From Sinorhizobium fredii NGR234 (GTDB lineage: Bacteria; Pseudomonadota; Alphaproteobacteria; Rhizobiales; Rhizobiaceae), in contig NC_012586.1 of the NCBI RefSeq assembly GCF_000018545.1, positions 310,001 through 374,000 on the forward strand: DNA of 64,000 bases, in the 5' to 3' direction. Below are positions 1-8,769 of the stretch, piece by piece; position 1 is the stretch's first letter, and each line of letters opens with the position of its first letter. Made by a program: the position numbers and the translations under genes. Under the pieces are notes generated by a model. That model saw only the letters and a list, made by a program, of their open reading frames with translations, made no database searches and was not told the origin of the DNA.

Positions 1-873
1 GCCGTAGCAGGCATAGGCCTTGGCGTAGACGAGCGGCACGTTGATGCCGAACCTGCTCATGCCGGACGTGCCGTCGAAATCGACGAGAACACCATCCGGG
101 CTGATGGTGAGCTGCGCCGCGAGATGCACCGGCTCGTCGTAGCCGTCGAGGTCGAGACTGTAGGACCAGCTGCCGTGCGGAAGGTTCCTCAGCCGTTCGA
201 GCGTCGCTTCGCGGCTGTGCTTCAGGATGAACGAGCCGATGGTGCCGAGGTCTTCGAGGTTGAATTCCGTCAGCATGTCGACAAGCCGGCGATGGCCGGT
301 CTCGTTGCAGGCGGCGAGCGCGTAGAAGTCGCCGACCACCTTGTCGTTTTCGCGGACATTGTTGCGGACGATATGAATGAGCGTGCGGTTGACCTCGCCC
401 CGATCGAAGAACTTCATGATCGGAATGAACAGGCCTTCCTCGTAGACTTCGCGCGCATCCGGGCCGAAGCCGCGGCCGCCGACATCGACGACATGCGCCG
501 TGGAGGCGAAATAGCCGACCAGCTTGCCATGGTGGAAGGAGGGCGTGACGACGGTGATGTCGTGGAGATGGCCGGTGCCCTTCCAGGGATCGTTGGTGAT
601 GTAGACGTCACCCTCGAAGATGTTTTCCGGGCCGATGTCGTTGATGAAGTGCGCGACGGATTCGGCCATGGCGTTGACGTGGCCCGGCGTGCCGGTCACC
701 GCCTGGGCGAGCATCCGCCCTTCGAGGTCGAAGATGCCGGCCGAAAGGTCGCCGGCCTCGCGCACGCTGGTCGAGAACGCGGTGCGGATCAGCGTTTGTG
801 CCTGCTCCTCGACGACGGAGATCAGCCGGTTCCACATCACCTGCATGTGGATGTCGATCAGGGGTTCACTCAT
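1..873 (-). CDS. hyuB: Hydantoinase B / 5-oxoprolinase beta-type subunit (3' end beyond window)
   Basis: Reading leftward from the ATG at 873, the protein begins MSEPLIDIHMQVMWNRL and continues with family-typical stretches such as REAGDLSAGIFDLEGRM, GTPGHVNAMA and YITNDPWKGTGHLHD. These identify the HyuB subunit of ATP-dependent N-methylhydantoinase/5-oxoprolinase/acetone-carboxylase-type enzymes. About 290 codons are inside the window; family members are about 550 residues, so the C-terminal half is missing only because of the window edge. It lies 13 bases downstream of hyuA on the same strand, so the two are co-transcribed and probably form a heteromeric cytoplasmic enzyme that opens cyclic amides with ATP. 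The exact substrate cannot be read from sequence. Confidence 0.9.
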   Translation of the reverse strand, partial: MSEPLIDIHMQVMWNRLISVVEEQAQTLIRTAFSTSVREAGDLSAGIFDLEGRMLAQAVTGTPGHVNAMAESVAHFINDIGPENIFEGDVYITNDPWKGTGHLHDITVVTPSFHHGKLVGYFASTAHVVDVGGRGFGPDAREVYEEGLFIPIMKFFDRGEVNRTLIHIVRNNVRENDKVVGDFYALAACNETGHRRLVDMLTEFNLEDLGTIGSFILKHSREATLERLRNLPHGSWSYSLDLDGYDEPVHLAAQLTISPDGVLVDFDGTSGMSRFGINVPLVYAKAYACYG

Positions 874-886
874 GGTCAGGACCCTT

Positions 887-2968
887 TCAGCGGCGCGTGA
901 CGAGAAGGCAGCCATCCACCTGGACGGTGGCGACGAAGGAGGAGGTGAGCACGGTCGACGTTTCGCGCTCGGCGATCACCGCCGGGCCGGAAACGACGTC
1001 GCCGGGGACGAGCATCTCGCGTTCGTGGATGCCTGCCTCGAGGAACGACCTTTGCCCCACATCGAACAGGCGGCGGCGTTTTCCGGGTTCGGCCTCGCGG
1101 CTTCGGCCGACGGCTTCGACACGCGCGACCTCGGGGAGGGGCGAGCTTGCCTTGACGGCCCAGCTGACGATCTCGATGTCGAGGCCTTCGATCGCCCGGC
1201 CGAAGAAGCGTGCATAGGCTCCCTCGAACAGCGCCCGGATCTGCTCGGCACTCGCCGCATCGAAATGCTCGAACGGGAGCGCAACGGGAATGTCCCAGCC
1301 CTGGCCGGCATAGCGCATGAAGACGGTGCGTTCGATGACCGGATCGGCCGTGTCGAGGCCGCCGGCGACGAAGCTCAGCGCTTCGCTCTTCATCGCGGCC
1401 ATCAGCCGGTTGGCGCCATCGACGTCGAAGCGCGAGAGATTGAACACGGCGCTGCGGACCGATTCGTAGCCGAACGGCGCCCGCAGGAAGCCGATCGCCG
1501 ACCCCACGCCGGCGCCGGGCGGCACGAGGAAGGTCGAGATGCCCATCTTCTCGCAGAGCCGGGCGGCATGCAGCGGGCCGGCGCCGCCGAAGGTGATCAT
1601 GGTGAAATCGGAGATGTCCTTGCCGTTTTCCACCGTGTGAACGCGGCCGGCATTTGCCATGTTCTCGTCGACCATTTCGCAGGTCCCGTAGGCCGCGCCT
1701 TCGGCGTCGAGGCCGAGGCCGGGCCCGATCTCGCGGTCCATCGCATCGCGCGAGGCGGCAACGGAAAGCGGGATCGCGCCGCCGGCGAAATTGTCGGGAT
1801 CGAGCTTGCCGAGCAGCAGGTCCGCATCGGTGACGGTCGGCTTGAGGCCGCCGCGCTGGTAACAGGCCGGGCCCGGTTCGGACGCGGCGCTGTGCGGCCC
1901 GACGCGAATCTGGCGCATGACGTCGACGCTGGCGATCGAGCCGCCTCCGGCGCCGATCTCGACCATCTCGACCACCGGAATGGAGATGGGCATGCCGCTA
2001 CCCTTGCGGAAACGGTAGGTGCGAGCCACTTCGAAGGTCTTCGCGGTCTTCGGCACCTGGTTCTCGATCAGGCAGATCTTTGCCGTCGTGCCGCCCATGT
2101 CGAAGGAAAGGACGGTGTCGAGACCGTGCCGGCGGGCGATGTCGGCCGCGAAGATCGCGCCGCCGGCCGGGCCGGATTCGACGAGCCGCACCGGAAATTC
2201 GGCGGCACTCTCAACCGAGACGATGCCGCCGCCCGAATGGATCATGTAGACCGGGCAGCCGACGCCGATCTCCTTCAGCGAGACGACGAGCCGGTCGAGG
2301 TAGGATTTGATCGCCGGCTTCACATAGGCGTTGGCGCAGACCGTGTTGAAGCGCTCGAATTCGCGCATCTGCGGCGAGACTTCCGAGGAAACCGACACGG
2401 AGATCTGCGGCAGACGCTTGAGGAGCGCATCGCGCACGGCGGCCTCATGCGCGCCGTTGGCATAGGCATGAATGAAGCCGACGGCGACGCTCTCGTATTC
2501 ACCTTTCGCGACCTGGTCGACAACGGCAGCGACGGACGCCGCGTCGAGCGGTTGCAAAACCTCGCCCACCGCATTCATGCGTTCGCGGACGGTGAAGCGG
2601 TCGGCGCGCTGGATCAGCGCCGGGGGCAGCGAAATGTTGAGGTCGTATTGCTCGAAGCGGTTCTCGGTGCGCATTTCGAGCACGTCGCGGAACCCTTCGG
2701 TGGTAACGAAGGCCGTCTTCGCGCCGCGTCGCTCGATCAGCGCATTGGTCGCAAGCGTGGTCCCATGGATCAGGATGTCGATGTCCGAAAGCGCGATGCC
2801 GGCCGTTTCGGCCACCGCCTTGACGCCCTTCAGGATGGCGCGCTCGGGTGCGGTGTAATCGGTCAGAACCTTGGTCGAGTGGAGCGTCCCGTCGAGGTCA
2901 AGGGCGATGTCCGTAAACGTCCCACCGATGTCGACGCCGACGCGGCAGTTCCGAGAAGCGCTTGTCAC
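887..2968 (-). CDS. hyuA: Hydantoinase A / 5-oxoprolinase alpha-type subunit
   Basis: 693 residues, full length for HyuA. The N-terminus carries the actin-fold ATP-binding signature VGVDIGGTFTDIAL and then HGTTLATNALIERRGAKT. Further on are SGPAGGAIFAADIA, DMGGTTAKICLIE, GAGGGSIA and FGGAGPLHAARL, all standard for the hydantoinase/oxoprolinase family. The start is a GTG at 2968. It is the upstream partner of hyuB. The family couples ATP hydrolysis to cleavage of hydantoins or 5-oxoproline, and some members carboxylate ketones, so the substrate is open. A promoter with a palindrome lies about 120-150 bases upstream. Confidence 0.92.
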   Translation of the reverse strand: MTSASRNCRVGVDIGGTFTDIALDLDGTLHSTKVLTDYTAPERAILKGVKAVAETAGIALSDIDILIHGTTLATNALIERRGAKTAFVTTEGFRDVLEMRTENRFEQYDLNISLPPALIQRADRFTVRERMNAVGEVLQPLDAASVAAVVDQVAKGEYESVAVGFIHAYANGAHEAAVRDALLKRLPQISVSVSSEVSPQMREFERFNTVCANAYVKPAIKSYLDRLVVSLKEIGVGCPVYMIHSGGGIVSVESAAEFPVRLVESGPAGGAIFAADIARRHGLDTVLSFDMGGTTAKICLIENQVPKTAKTFEVARTYRFRKGSGMPISIPVVEMVEIGAGGGSIASVDVMRQIRVGPHSAASEPGPACYQRGGLKPTVTDADLLLGKLDPDNFAGGAIPLSVAASRDAMDREIGPGLGLDAEGAAYGTCEMVDENMANAGRVHTVENGKDISDFTMITFGGAGPLHAARLCEKMGISTFLVPPGAGVGSAIGFLRAPFGYESVRSAVFNLSRFDVDGANRLMAAMKSEALSFVAGGLDTADPVIERTVFMRYAGQGWDIPVALPFEHFDAASAEQIRALFEGAYARFFGRAIEGLDIEIVSWAVKASSPLPEVARVEAVGRSREAEPGKRRRLFDVGQRSFLEAGIHEREMLVPGDVVSGPAVIAERETSTVLTSSFVATVQVDGCLLVTRR

Positions 2969-3086
2969 TGTTCAGTTCCCCATCGTTCGCTGAGCCGCCA
3001 TTCCATTTAAGCCGCCAGCTCGAAGAGATGATTCCCACGGGCGCCTTGGCAAGGGCAAGAGGCTCAAAAAATATTCCGATGCAGAA

Positions 3087-3116
3087 GTAATATGTCACTT
3101 ATCATACAAGTGTCAA
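3087..3116 (-). promoter_or_regulatory. Putative hyuAB promoter with embedded palindrome
   Basis: On the minus strand TTGACA (3116-3111) is followed after 18 bases by TATTAC (3092-3087), a plausible sigma-70 promoter pointing at hyuA. Between them lies the palindrome CACTT-ATCATAC-AAGTG (3096-3112), which reads like an operator of the GntR/FCD kind. No regulator gene is adjacent in the window. The rest of the gap from 2969 to 3278 shows nothing else recognisable. Confidence 0.45.
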
Positions 3117-3278
3117 CTGCAAAGAACGGGTCGTGGCTGGTCTTCAAATCGGGTGGAGGAGGAGCGACCGCTTCGAGCCGAACTCGGCAATCGCTGCGCG
3201 GGCGCGCGACGAGGGGGAGGTTCAAACCCGCGAAAGAGAGCGAACTGCCGGCCACCGGGCTTGCGGATCGAGACCGGT

Positions 3279-4262
3279 TCAGTCGGTGAAGGCGACGACC
3301 ACCCCCGGCTTGACCATCGCAGCCAGTTCCTCGGCGTCCCAGTTTGTCAGGCGAATGCAGCCGTGTGACCCCGCCTTGTCGACGAGCGACGGTTCCGGCG
3401 TGCCGTGGATCCCGTAGGTTGGCTCCGTCAGGTCGATCCAGACGCTTCCGACGGGACCGTTGGGACCCTTGGGGAGTTCCAGGACCTCGCTGTTGTCGCC
3501 CTGTTGGAAATTGACCTTGGGGTTGTAAACATAGACGGGCATTCGGGCGACCCCCTTGACTTTGTGCGTTCCGGAGGGGGAGGGCGACTCTTCGCTGCCG
3601 ATCGTGGCGGGATAGACGGCAAGCACCGAGCCGTCCTCAGCGAATGCCAGGACTTGCCCGGCTCGCCTGCGCGCCTCTATCCGTTTGACCGTGCCCTCCT
3701 TCGCGGTGCCCGGCATGGCAACAGACACCGTCGCTCCGACGGCAAATGCCGAGCCGGGATTGAGCGCCTTCAACAGATCGATGTCCATGTGAAACCGCTC
3801 CGACAGTTTCTCCTCGACACTCGTATAGCCGAGATGCTCCATTTCGGCCTGCTCGGCGTAATCTTCGGGAATGCTGTCGACGAGACCCTTGGCATCGTCT
3901 TCGGAGATGACATAGGGCTCGATGACCGGCTTGCCGCCGGACAGCCTTTCGGTGACCTCGGGGTCCGGCTTTCCATCAACCGGAAGACCTTGCATCGCCT
4001 CGAATCCGGCAACCGCCTTGGTGACATTCTCGCCGTAGTAGCCGTCGATCACGCCGGGCGATGCACCGGCCCGATCCAGAAGAACCTGGAGACGAACGAT
4101 TGCCGGCTCCGGTCGAGGCGAGGCTTTTGATGGCCGCTCCGACGGAATGGAAGCCATCGAAGCAGCGTTGACCGCCTCCGGCTGGAGTTCCTGAGCACTG
4201 ACGGAGCCACTGAGCCCCAATGTGAGTGATGCTGCGAAAATAGCGACGCTCTTCATGACCAT
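3279..4262 (-). CDS. L,D-transpeptidase (YkuD/ErfK family) with peptidoglycan-binding domain
   Basis: 327 residues. A signal peptide (about residues 1-23, ending SVSAQE) sends it to the periplasm. A PG_binding_1-like segment follows (about 55-110, LQVLLDRAGASPGVIDGYYG), then a linker and the YkuD catalytic domain with GIHGTPEP and SHGCIRL. The Cys in SHGCIRL is the catalytic nucleophile and the His of GIHG is the conserved partner. Such enzymes make 3-3 peptidoglycan cross-links or anchor proteins to the wall. It stands alone between the hyu genes and the PQQ island and is probably monocistronic. A second in-frame ATG lies two codons downstream, so the start may be at 4256. Confidence 0.9.
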   Translation of the reverse strand: MVMKSVAIFAASLTLGLSGSVSAQELQPEAVNAASMASIPSERPSKASPRPEPAIVRLQVLLDRAGASPGVIDGYYGENVTKAVAGFEAMQGLPVDGKPDPEVTERLSGGKPVIEPYVISEDDAKGLVDSIPEDYAEQAEMEHLGYTSVEEKLSERFHMDIDLLKALNPGSAFAVGATVSVAMPGTAKEGTVKRIEARRRAGQVLAFAEDGSVLAVYPATIGSEESPSPSGTHKVKGVARMPVYVYNPKVNFQQGDNSEVLELPKGPNGPVGSVWIDLTEPTYGIHGTPEPSLVDKAGSHGCIRLTNWDAEELAAMVKPGVVVAFTD

Positions 4263-4373
4263 GAAATTCTACAGCCACCCAACTTGTTCCCTCTGCTGGT
4301 CGGTGATCGTCCCGCCAGACGCAAGCCTCCAACGTTGCCCGTGCTGACGTCAAAGATGTGTTGGCTTGCGGTA

Positions 4374-5276
4374 CTATCTCGGCGGAGGTTCGAAGGTCAG
4401 GCCATACGCCTGGAAGATCGCCGCGATCCGCCCATCGGCAAGTGCCGCGGCGAGGGCGTCGTCGACGGCATAGGCGAGATCCTTGTGCTGGAAGTTCACA
4501 GCGACGCCCAATGTCCATTTGCCGCGCGCCATGCCGACGAGCGGCGGTTCGTGCACCGCCAGTGCGGCAACGGGATGAGCGGCAATGCCGGCCTGAAGTT
4601 GTGCCCGCGGGCCCATCGCGGCCATGGTCTCGCCGCCCGCCAGCGCTTCCACGGCAAGGGCGGTGCTGCGGTAGCGGCGGATCTTGTCCACCGGGCCGAG
4701 CAGCGACGTCAGATGGAAATCGGAAATCGAGTCGTTTTCCACCGCCACCGTATCGAAACGGAAGTAGGACGGCGTCGGTCCCTTGTCGGGGTAGCCGGCC
4801 TTGTCATAGGCAATGGCGATGGCCTCCCGCGCATATTGCCCGGTGAAGGTCACTTGCTCGATGCGGCAGGCATAGTCGCTGTCATAGGGCACATGCAGCA
4901 TCACGTCGCTGACATGGCCGCCGACGACGGCTCCTTTCCACACATAGTTGATGAGGTCGGCGTCGAGCGTCTCGCCGGCCTGCACGAGACGGAAGCGGGG
5001 CTCGACGCCGAGTGCGGCGGCGACGAGCTTTCCGATCTCCACGTCGACCCCGTGCGCCTCGCCCTTCTCCTCAATGGACCAGGGCGGGAAATCCTCGTAG
5101 ACGGCGAACTCGATCCAGCCCTCCTCGAGGATCCTGTCGAAGGAGCGCCCGACGTCCTGCGGAAAGGTGTTCTGCGGTTTCGGCTGCGGCACGTGGCCCT
5201 CGCATCGCGCGAAGGCCACGCCCGGCAGGACAAGGCAGGCCAATGCCGAGAGCACCACGGACCGAGGCGCGCGCAT
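4374..5276 (-). CDS. Quinoprotein-dehydrogenase-associated periplasmic binding protein (MoxJ-like)
   Basis: 300 residues with an N-terminal signal peptide (MRAPRSVVLSALACLVLPGVAFA). The rest resembles family-3 solute-binding proteins, with FAVYEDFPPWSIEEKGEAHGVDVEIGKLVAAALG. It starts 3 bases after the stop of the PedF-like cytochrome gene and is clearly in its operon. This context matches the MoxJ/XoxJ-type proteins that accompany PQQ alcohol dehydrogenases. These have a binding-protein fold without an ABC permease and are thought to help assemble or activate the dehydrogenase, or to dock the cytochrome. The family role is established knowledge; assignment of this copy rests on fold and context. 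Confidence 0.8.
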   Translation of the reverse strand: MRAPRSVVLSALACLVLPGVAFARCEGHVPQPKPQNTFPQDVGRSFDRILEEGWIEFAVYEDFPPWSIEEKGEAHGVDVEIGKLVAAALGVEPRFRLVQAGETLDADLINYVWKGAVVGGHVSDVMLHVPYDSDYACRIEQVTFTGQYAREAIAIAYDKAGYPDKGPTPSYFRFDTVAVENDSISDFHLTSLLGPVDKIRRYRSTALAVEALAGGETMAAMGPRAQLQAGIAAHPVAALAVHEPPLVGMARGKWTLGVAVNFQHKDLAYAVDDALAAALADGRIAAIFQAYGLTFEPPPR

Positions 5277-5279
5277 GGC

Positions 5280-5966
5280 TCACTCCGATGCCGATAGCCC
5301 GACGGTCAGGATGTCACTGGCCTTCTTCCAGCTCTCCGGCGTATCGGTCAGGACCCGGGCCGCCTCATAGGCGACGCTGTCGGCAACCGGCGCGCCCGAG
5401 GCGGTCTTGACTTCGGCGGCGATTTTCTCGAGCTCGGCTTTCAGGGCCTTGGGGTCCGAGACTTTGGACGAGGCCAGCTCGTTGCGGACTTCGTGCAGCC
5501 GGTCGGAGTGGGCGTCGAGCGCCCCGTCTTCCGGTCGCGTCTCGATATAGGTGCGGATTGCCCAGGCCGCCTTCTGGCCGAGAATGTCGCCGAAGGCCGG
5601 CATTTTCGTCGTCCCATCCTGGGTGTAGCCGAGACGGAAGCGCTCGATGAACCACTCGTCGCCATATTCCTCCGCCTCCAGGAGCCGGAGGTCGGGAGCG
5701 AGCCCGCCGGATACGGCGCCCAGCCCGTGACAGCGGGCGCAGTTCTGGTTGAATCCGGACGCGCCGATCTCGACGGCCTTCAGCCAGGTGTCGCGCCCGA
5801 CTTTCTCCTCGCGATAGGGGTTCTCGGTAAGCCATTCCTCACCGACCTCCGGTAGCGCGTCGGTGTTGACGGGCTGGGGCGCCACATCGCCATGCGCGGC
5901 GACGATCGTCGCCGTTCCGAGCAGTGCAAGCGCCGCAAGCCCGGCGCGGATACGGTTCGTGGACAT
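5280..5966 (-). CDS. Cytochrome c-550 of the PQQ alcohol oxidation system (PedF-like)
   Basis: Read from the ATG at 5966, which has a GGAGG ribosome site just upstream, the product is 228 residues with a signal peptide (residues 1-24). A single c-type haem site, CARCH, lies at 76-80, with a likely axial Met in TTKMPAFGD (about 122). The domain layout and the text DALPEVGEEWLTENPYR fit cytochrome c-550 PedF, the electron acceptor of quinoprotein ethanol dehydrogenases. The C-terminal 80 residues form an extension after the haem domain. It is followed by the MoxJ-like gene and is divergent from the PQQ-associated ABC operon across an inverted repeat. Confidence 0.87.
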   Translation of the reverse strand: MSTNRIRAGLAALALLGTATIVAAHGDVAPQPVNTDALPEVGEEWLTENPYREEKVGRDTWLKAVEIGASGFNQNCARCHGLGAVSGGLAPDLRLLEAEEYGDEWFIERFRLGYTQDGTTKMPAFGDILGQKAAWAIRTYIETRPEDGALDAHSDRLHEVRNELASSKVSDPKALKAELEKIAAEVKTASGAPVADSVAYEAARVLTDTPESWKKASDILTVGLSASE

Positions 5967-6030
5967 CTTTCCTCCCTGGCAAGACTTCGTTCCGATCCGC
6001 ATTTTCTTACCGCTCATCGGCGATGCCGCG

Positions 6031-6076
6031 GAATACGACCTATGTCGGAACCGGGCATGGCACCTTGGTCGTATTC
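6031..6076. promoter_or_regulatory. Inverted repeat in divergent cytochrome/ABC promoter region
   Basis: GAATACGACC (6031-6040) and GGTCGTATTC (6067-6076) are exact reverse complements separated by 26 bases. The right arm is preceded by GCACCTT, and the block CACCTTGGTCGTA recurs upstream of the quinoprotein dehydrogenase at about 17983-17996. This position between two divergent PQQ-related operons suggests a binding site for the LuxR-type response regulator at 15314-16036. Confidence 0.5.
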
Positions 6077-6124
6077 CACGCCGTGTCACCCACGACTTAA
6101 ATTTGGCGGAGGGAGGAGTGCCCA

Positions 6125-7312
6125 ATGCCGAAACGCCGCATCAGCTGGAAAATCTCTGCGTGCCTCCTGGTCGCCCTGGCCGGCTCCTCCGGTCCGGCGC
6201 GGGCGGAGATCACCGTCGCCATGACCTATCTGCGGCAGGAGGTGCAGGCGCCGCCGGTGCTGTCGAACCTCGACCCGATCCCCGCGGACCTCGGCATCGC
6301 CGGGGCGGAGGTCGCCCTTGCCGATACGGAGACGACCGGCAGTTTCCTCGGGCACCACTACACGCTGAAGGTGATTTCCGTTGCGCCGGGAGGGGATATC
6401 GCGGCTGCCGCGAAGGCCGCGCTCGCCGCCTCGTCCGTGCTCCTTATCGATGCGCCCGCCGAGAGCCTGTTGAACGTTGCCGACCTGGCCGAGGCCGGCG
6501 GCGCGCTGCTTTTCAACGTCGCATCGGGTGCGCGTGCGTTGCGCGACGCCGACTGCCGCGCCAACCTCCTTCACACCATCCCCGAGGACGCGATGCGTGC
6601 CGATGCGCTGATGCAGATGCTGAAGGCGCGGCGCTGGACGCGCACCGCCATGATCGTCGGTCCGAGGCCTGAGGATGCGGCTTATGCCGCAACGTTGCGC
6701 GCGGCGGCGGAAAAATTCGGTGTCGAAATCCTCGCCGACAAGGTGTGGAGCTTCGACACCGACTTGCGACGGGCGGCCGGCAAGGAGGTGCCGCTGTTCA
6801 CCCAGGACCTGCCGGATCACGATGTTCTGCTTGTCGCCGACGAGGCGGACGATTTTGCCCGCTATGTTGTCGACAACACCTGGCTGGCGCGTCCGGTCGC
6901 CGGCTCCGACGGTTTGCGCGGCGAGGGATGGGCGCCCGTGCTGGAGCAGTGGGGAGCCGTGCAGCTGCAGAACCGCTTCGAAGGCGCGGCGAAACGCGAG
7001 ATGCGGACGCGCGACTACGCCGCCTGGGCCGCTCTGCGCTCGGTCGGCGAGGCGGTGACACGCACCAATTCGGCCGACCCGGCGGAGCTCAGGGCCTACA
7101 TCCTGTCGGATGCCTTCGCCCTCGACGGTTTCAAGGGCCGCTCGCTCACCTATCGGCGCTGGAACGGCCAGTTGCGCCAGCCCATGCCGGTCGTCAACGC
7201 CCGTGCGCTCGTCGAGCTCACGCCGATCGACGGCTATCTGCATCAGGAAAACGACATGGATACGCTTGGTCTCGACCGTGCGGAAAGCGCCTGCAAGGCA
7301 TTCGGAGGCTGA
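6125..7312 (+). CDS. PQQ-associated ABC-type branched-chain-like binding protein
   Basis: 395 residues with a signal peptide (about 1-28, ending PARAEI), preceded by a strong GGAGGGAGGAG ribosome site. The body resembles type I periplasmic binding proteins of the branched-chain amino acid family (alternating Rossmann segments, LADTETTGSFLGHHYTLKV, ARRWTRTAMIVGPRPEDAAYA). In bacteria with quinoprotein ethanol dehydrogenases, a binding protein of this type opens a conserved operon with a beta-propeller protein, an ATPase and a permease. The same order is seen here. The ligand is unknown. Confidence 0.82.
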   Translation: MPKRRISWKISACLLVALAGSSGPARAEITVAMTYLRQEVQAPPVLSNLDPIPADLGIAGAEVALADTETTGSFLGHHYTLKVISVAPGGDIAAAAKAALAASSVLLIDAPAESLLNVADLAEAGGALLFNVASGARALRDADCRANLLHTIPEDAMRADALMQMLKARRWTRTAMIVGPRPEDAAYAATLRAAAEKFGVEILADKVWSFDTDLRRAAGKEVPLFTQDLPDHDVLLVADEADDFARYVVDNTWLARPVAGSDGLRGEGWAPVLEQWGAVQLQNRFEGAAKREMRTRDYAAWAALRSVGEAVTRTNSADPAELRAYILSDAFALDGFKGRSLTYRRWNGQLRQPMPVVNARALVELTPIDGYLHQENDMDTLGLDRAESACKAFGG

Positions 7313-7313
7313 A

Positions 7314-8276
7314 ATGAGACGGATCTGCCTTTTCCTGGCCGCCGTTGCCGCGTTTCCCCTCGCGGCAACGGCCGGCGAAATCTGGGTGACGAACGAAAAG
7401 GACGACAATATCTCCGTCATCGACATCGCGACGCTCGAAGTCATCCGCACCATTCCGACCGGTGAGCGGCCCCGCGGGATCACCTTCAACTCCGACCATT
7501 CGCGCGCCTATATCTGCGCGTCCGACAGCGATGCCGTGGAAGTGATGGATCCGGCGACCGGCGAAATCCTCCACGAGCTGCCCTCCGGGGAGGACCCGGA
7601 GCAGTTCGTGCTCGCTCCAGACGACAAGCACTTGTGGATCGCCAACGAGGACGATGCGGTGACGACGGTGGTCGACGTCGATAGGCGGGAGGTCGTGGCG
7701 CAGATCAATGTCGGCATAGAACCGGAAGGCATGGCCGTTTCGGCCGACGGCAAGATCGTCGTGGCGACCTCCGAGACGACCAATATGGCGCATTGGATCG
7801 ACACGGCGACCATGAAGATCGTCGCCAACACGCTCGTCGACAGTCGTCCTCGCCATGCGGAGTTCACGAGCGACGGCAAGGAGCTCTGGGTGTCCTCCGA
7901 GATCGGCGGCAGCGTGACGGTGTTCGACGTCGCGACGCGGTCGGAGAAGGCCAAGATCCGCTTCGCCATTACCGGCGTCAACGACGACCTGGTCCAGCCG
8001 GTCGGTTTCAAGTTCACGCCCGACGGCAAGACGGCCTTCGTCGCGCTCGGTCCGGCGAACCACCTCGCCGTGATCGACATGAAGACCTTCGCGGTCGAAG
8101 GCTACATCCTGGTCGGCCGGCGTGTCTGGCACATGGCCTTTTCGCCGAATCACAGCCAGCTTTTCACCACGAACGGCGTTTCCGGCGACGTCACAGTCAT
8201 CGATGTGGCTGAGCGGCAACCGCTGAAATCGATCAAGGTCGGCCGTTTCCCCTGGGGGGCGGCGACGCGACCCTGA
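7314..8276 (+). CDS. PQQ-associated YVTN-type beta-propeller protein
   Basis: 320 residues. A signal peptide (MRRICLFLAAVAAFPLAATA) is followed by about seven repeats of the YVTN/NHL type, for example GEIWVTNEKDDNISVIDIATLEVIRTIPTGERPRGITF, with each blade ending near P-x-G. It starts one base after the stop of the binding-protein gene. The arrangement matches the beta-propeller protein of the ped/PQQ alcohol catabolism operons. It is periplasmic. Its function is not established; it may bind quinone, metal or the dehydrogenase. Confidence 0.85.
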   Translation: MRRICLFLAAVAAFPLAATAGEIWVTNEKDDNISVIDIATLEVIRTIPTGERPRGITFNSDHSRAYICASDSDAVEVMDPATGEILHELPSGEDPEQFVLAPDDKHLWIANEDDAVTTVVDVDRREVVAQINVGIEPEGMAVSADGKIVVATSETTNMAHWIDTATMKIVANTLVDSRPRHAEFTSDGKELWVSSEIGGSVTVFDVATRSEKAKIRFAITGVNDDLVQPVGFKFTPDGKTAFVALGPANHLAVIDMKTFAVEGYILVGRRVWHMAFSPNHSQLFTTNGVSGDVTVIDVAERQPLKSIKVGRFPWGAATRP

Positions 8277-8303
8277 CGGACTTCGAGAGCAAGGAGAAAG
8301 AGG

Positions 8304-8759
8304 ATGAGGCACAGGATCGTGTTTGCGGCGCTGCTGGCGCTGGCCCTGCCAAACGGCGTGGCGCTGGCCGATGAAGAGAGCGAGACACCCGAGACGGGGC
8401 TTGCCGGGCTTCTTTCGGCGCCGAACCGCAAGGAACTGCCGAAGCTGACGCTTGCCGCCGGCGCCGCCCTCGCCGCCGAACCGATGCGGCTGAAGTCCGG
8501 CAGCTATTACAAGCTGACGGTCGAGGCCGATGGCAGCCAGGAACTGGCGCTCGAAGGCGCCGGCTTCTTCCGTGCCATCTGGATGAACGAGATCGTCGTC
8601 GAAGGCATCGAGATCCGGCCCCTCGGCGTCGCCTCGCTGGAGTTCGACGAAGCGGGGGAGGCGGAAATCAGCTTCGTCGCGGTCGTGCCGGGCAGCTACG
8701 AGCTGAAGGTTCCGGGCACCAGCGGCGACTTGCAGAAAGTCGCCATCACCATCGAATAG
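8304..8759 (+). CDS. Small periplasmic protein of the PQQ-associated operon
   Basis: 151 residues with a signal peptide (MRHRIVFAALLALALPNGVALA). The remainder is a single beta-rich domain (KLTVEADGSQELALEGAGFF, GEAEISFVAVVPGSYELKV) that looks like a cupredoxin-type fold but lacks the Cys/His/Met copper ligands. It lies between the propeller and ATPase genes, so it belongs to the same transport or assembly module. No enzymatic motif is visible and I do not assign a function. Confidence 0.7.
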   Translation: MRHRIVFAALLALALPNGVALADEESETPETGLAGLLSAPNRKELPKLTLAAGAALAAEPMRLKSGSYYKLTVEADGSQELALEGAGFFRAIWMNEIVVEGIEIRPLGVASLEFDEAGEAEISFVAVVPGSYELKVPGTSGDLQKVAITIE

Positions 8760-8769
8760 GGGGACGGGC

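Noticed and set aside
620..3010. Long plus-strand open frame of 796 codons opposite hyuA
   Set aside because: It is the antisense shadow of hyuA/hyuB, rich in Arg, Asp and His without any domain. The minus-strand frames show clear family motifs.
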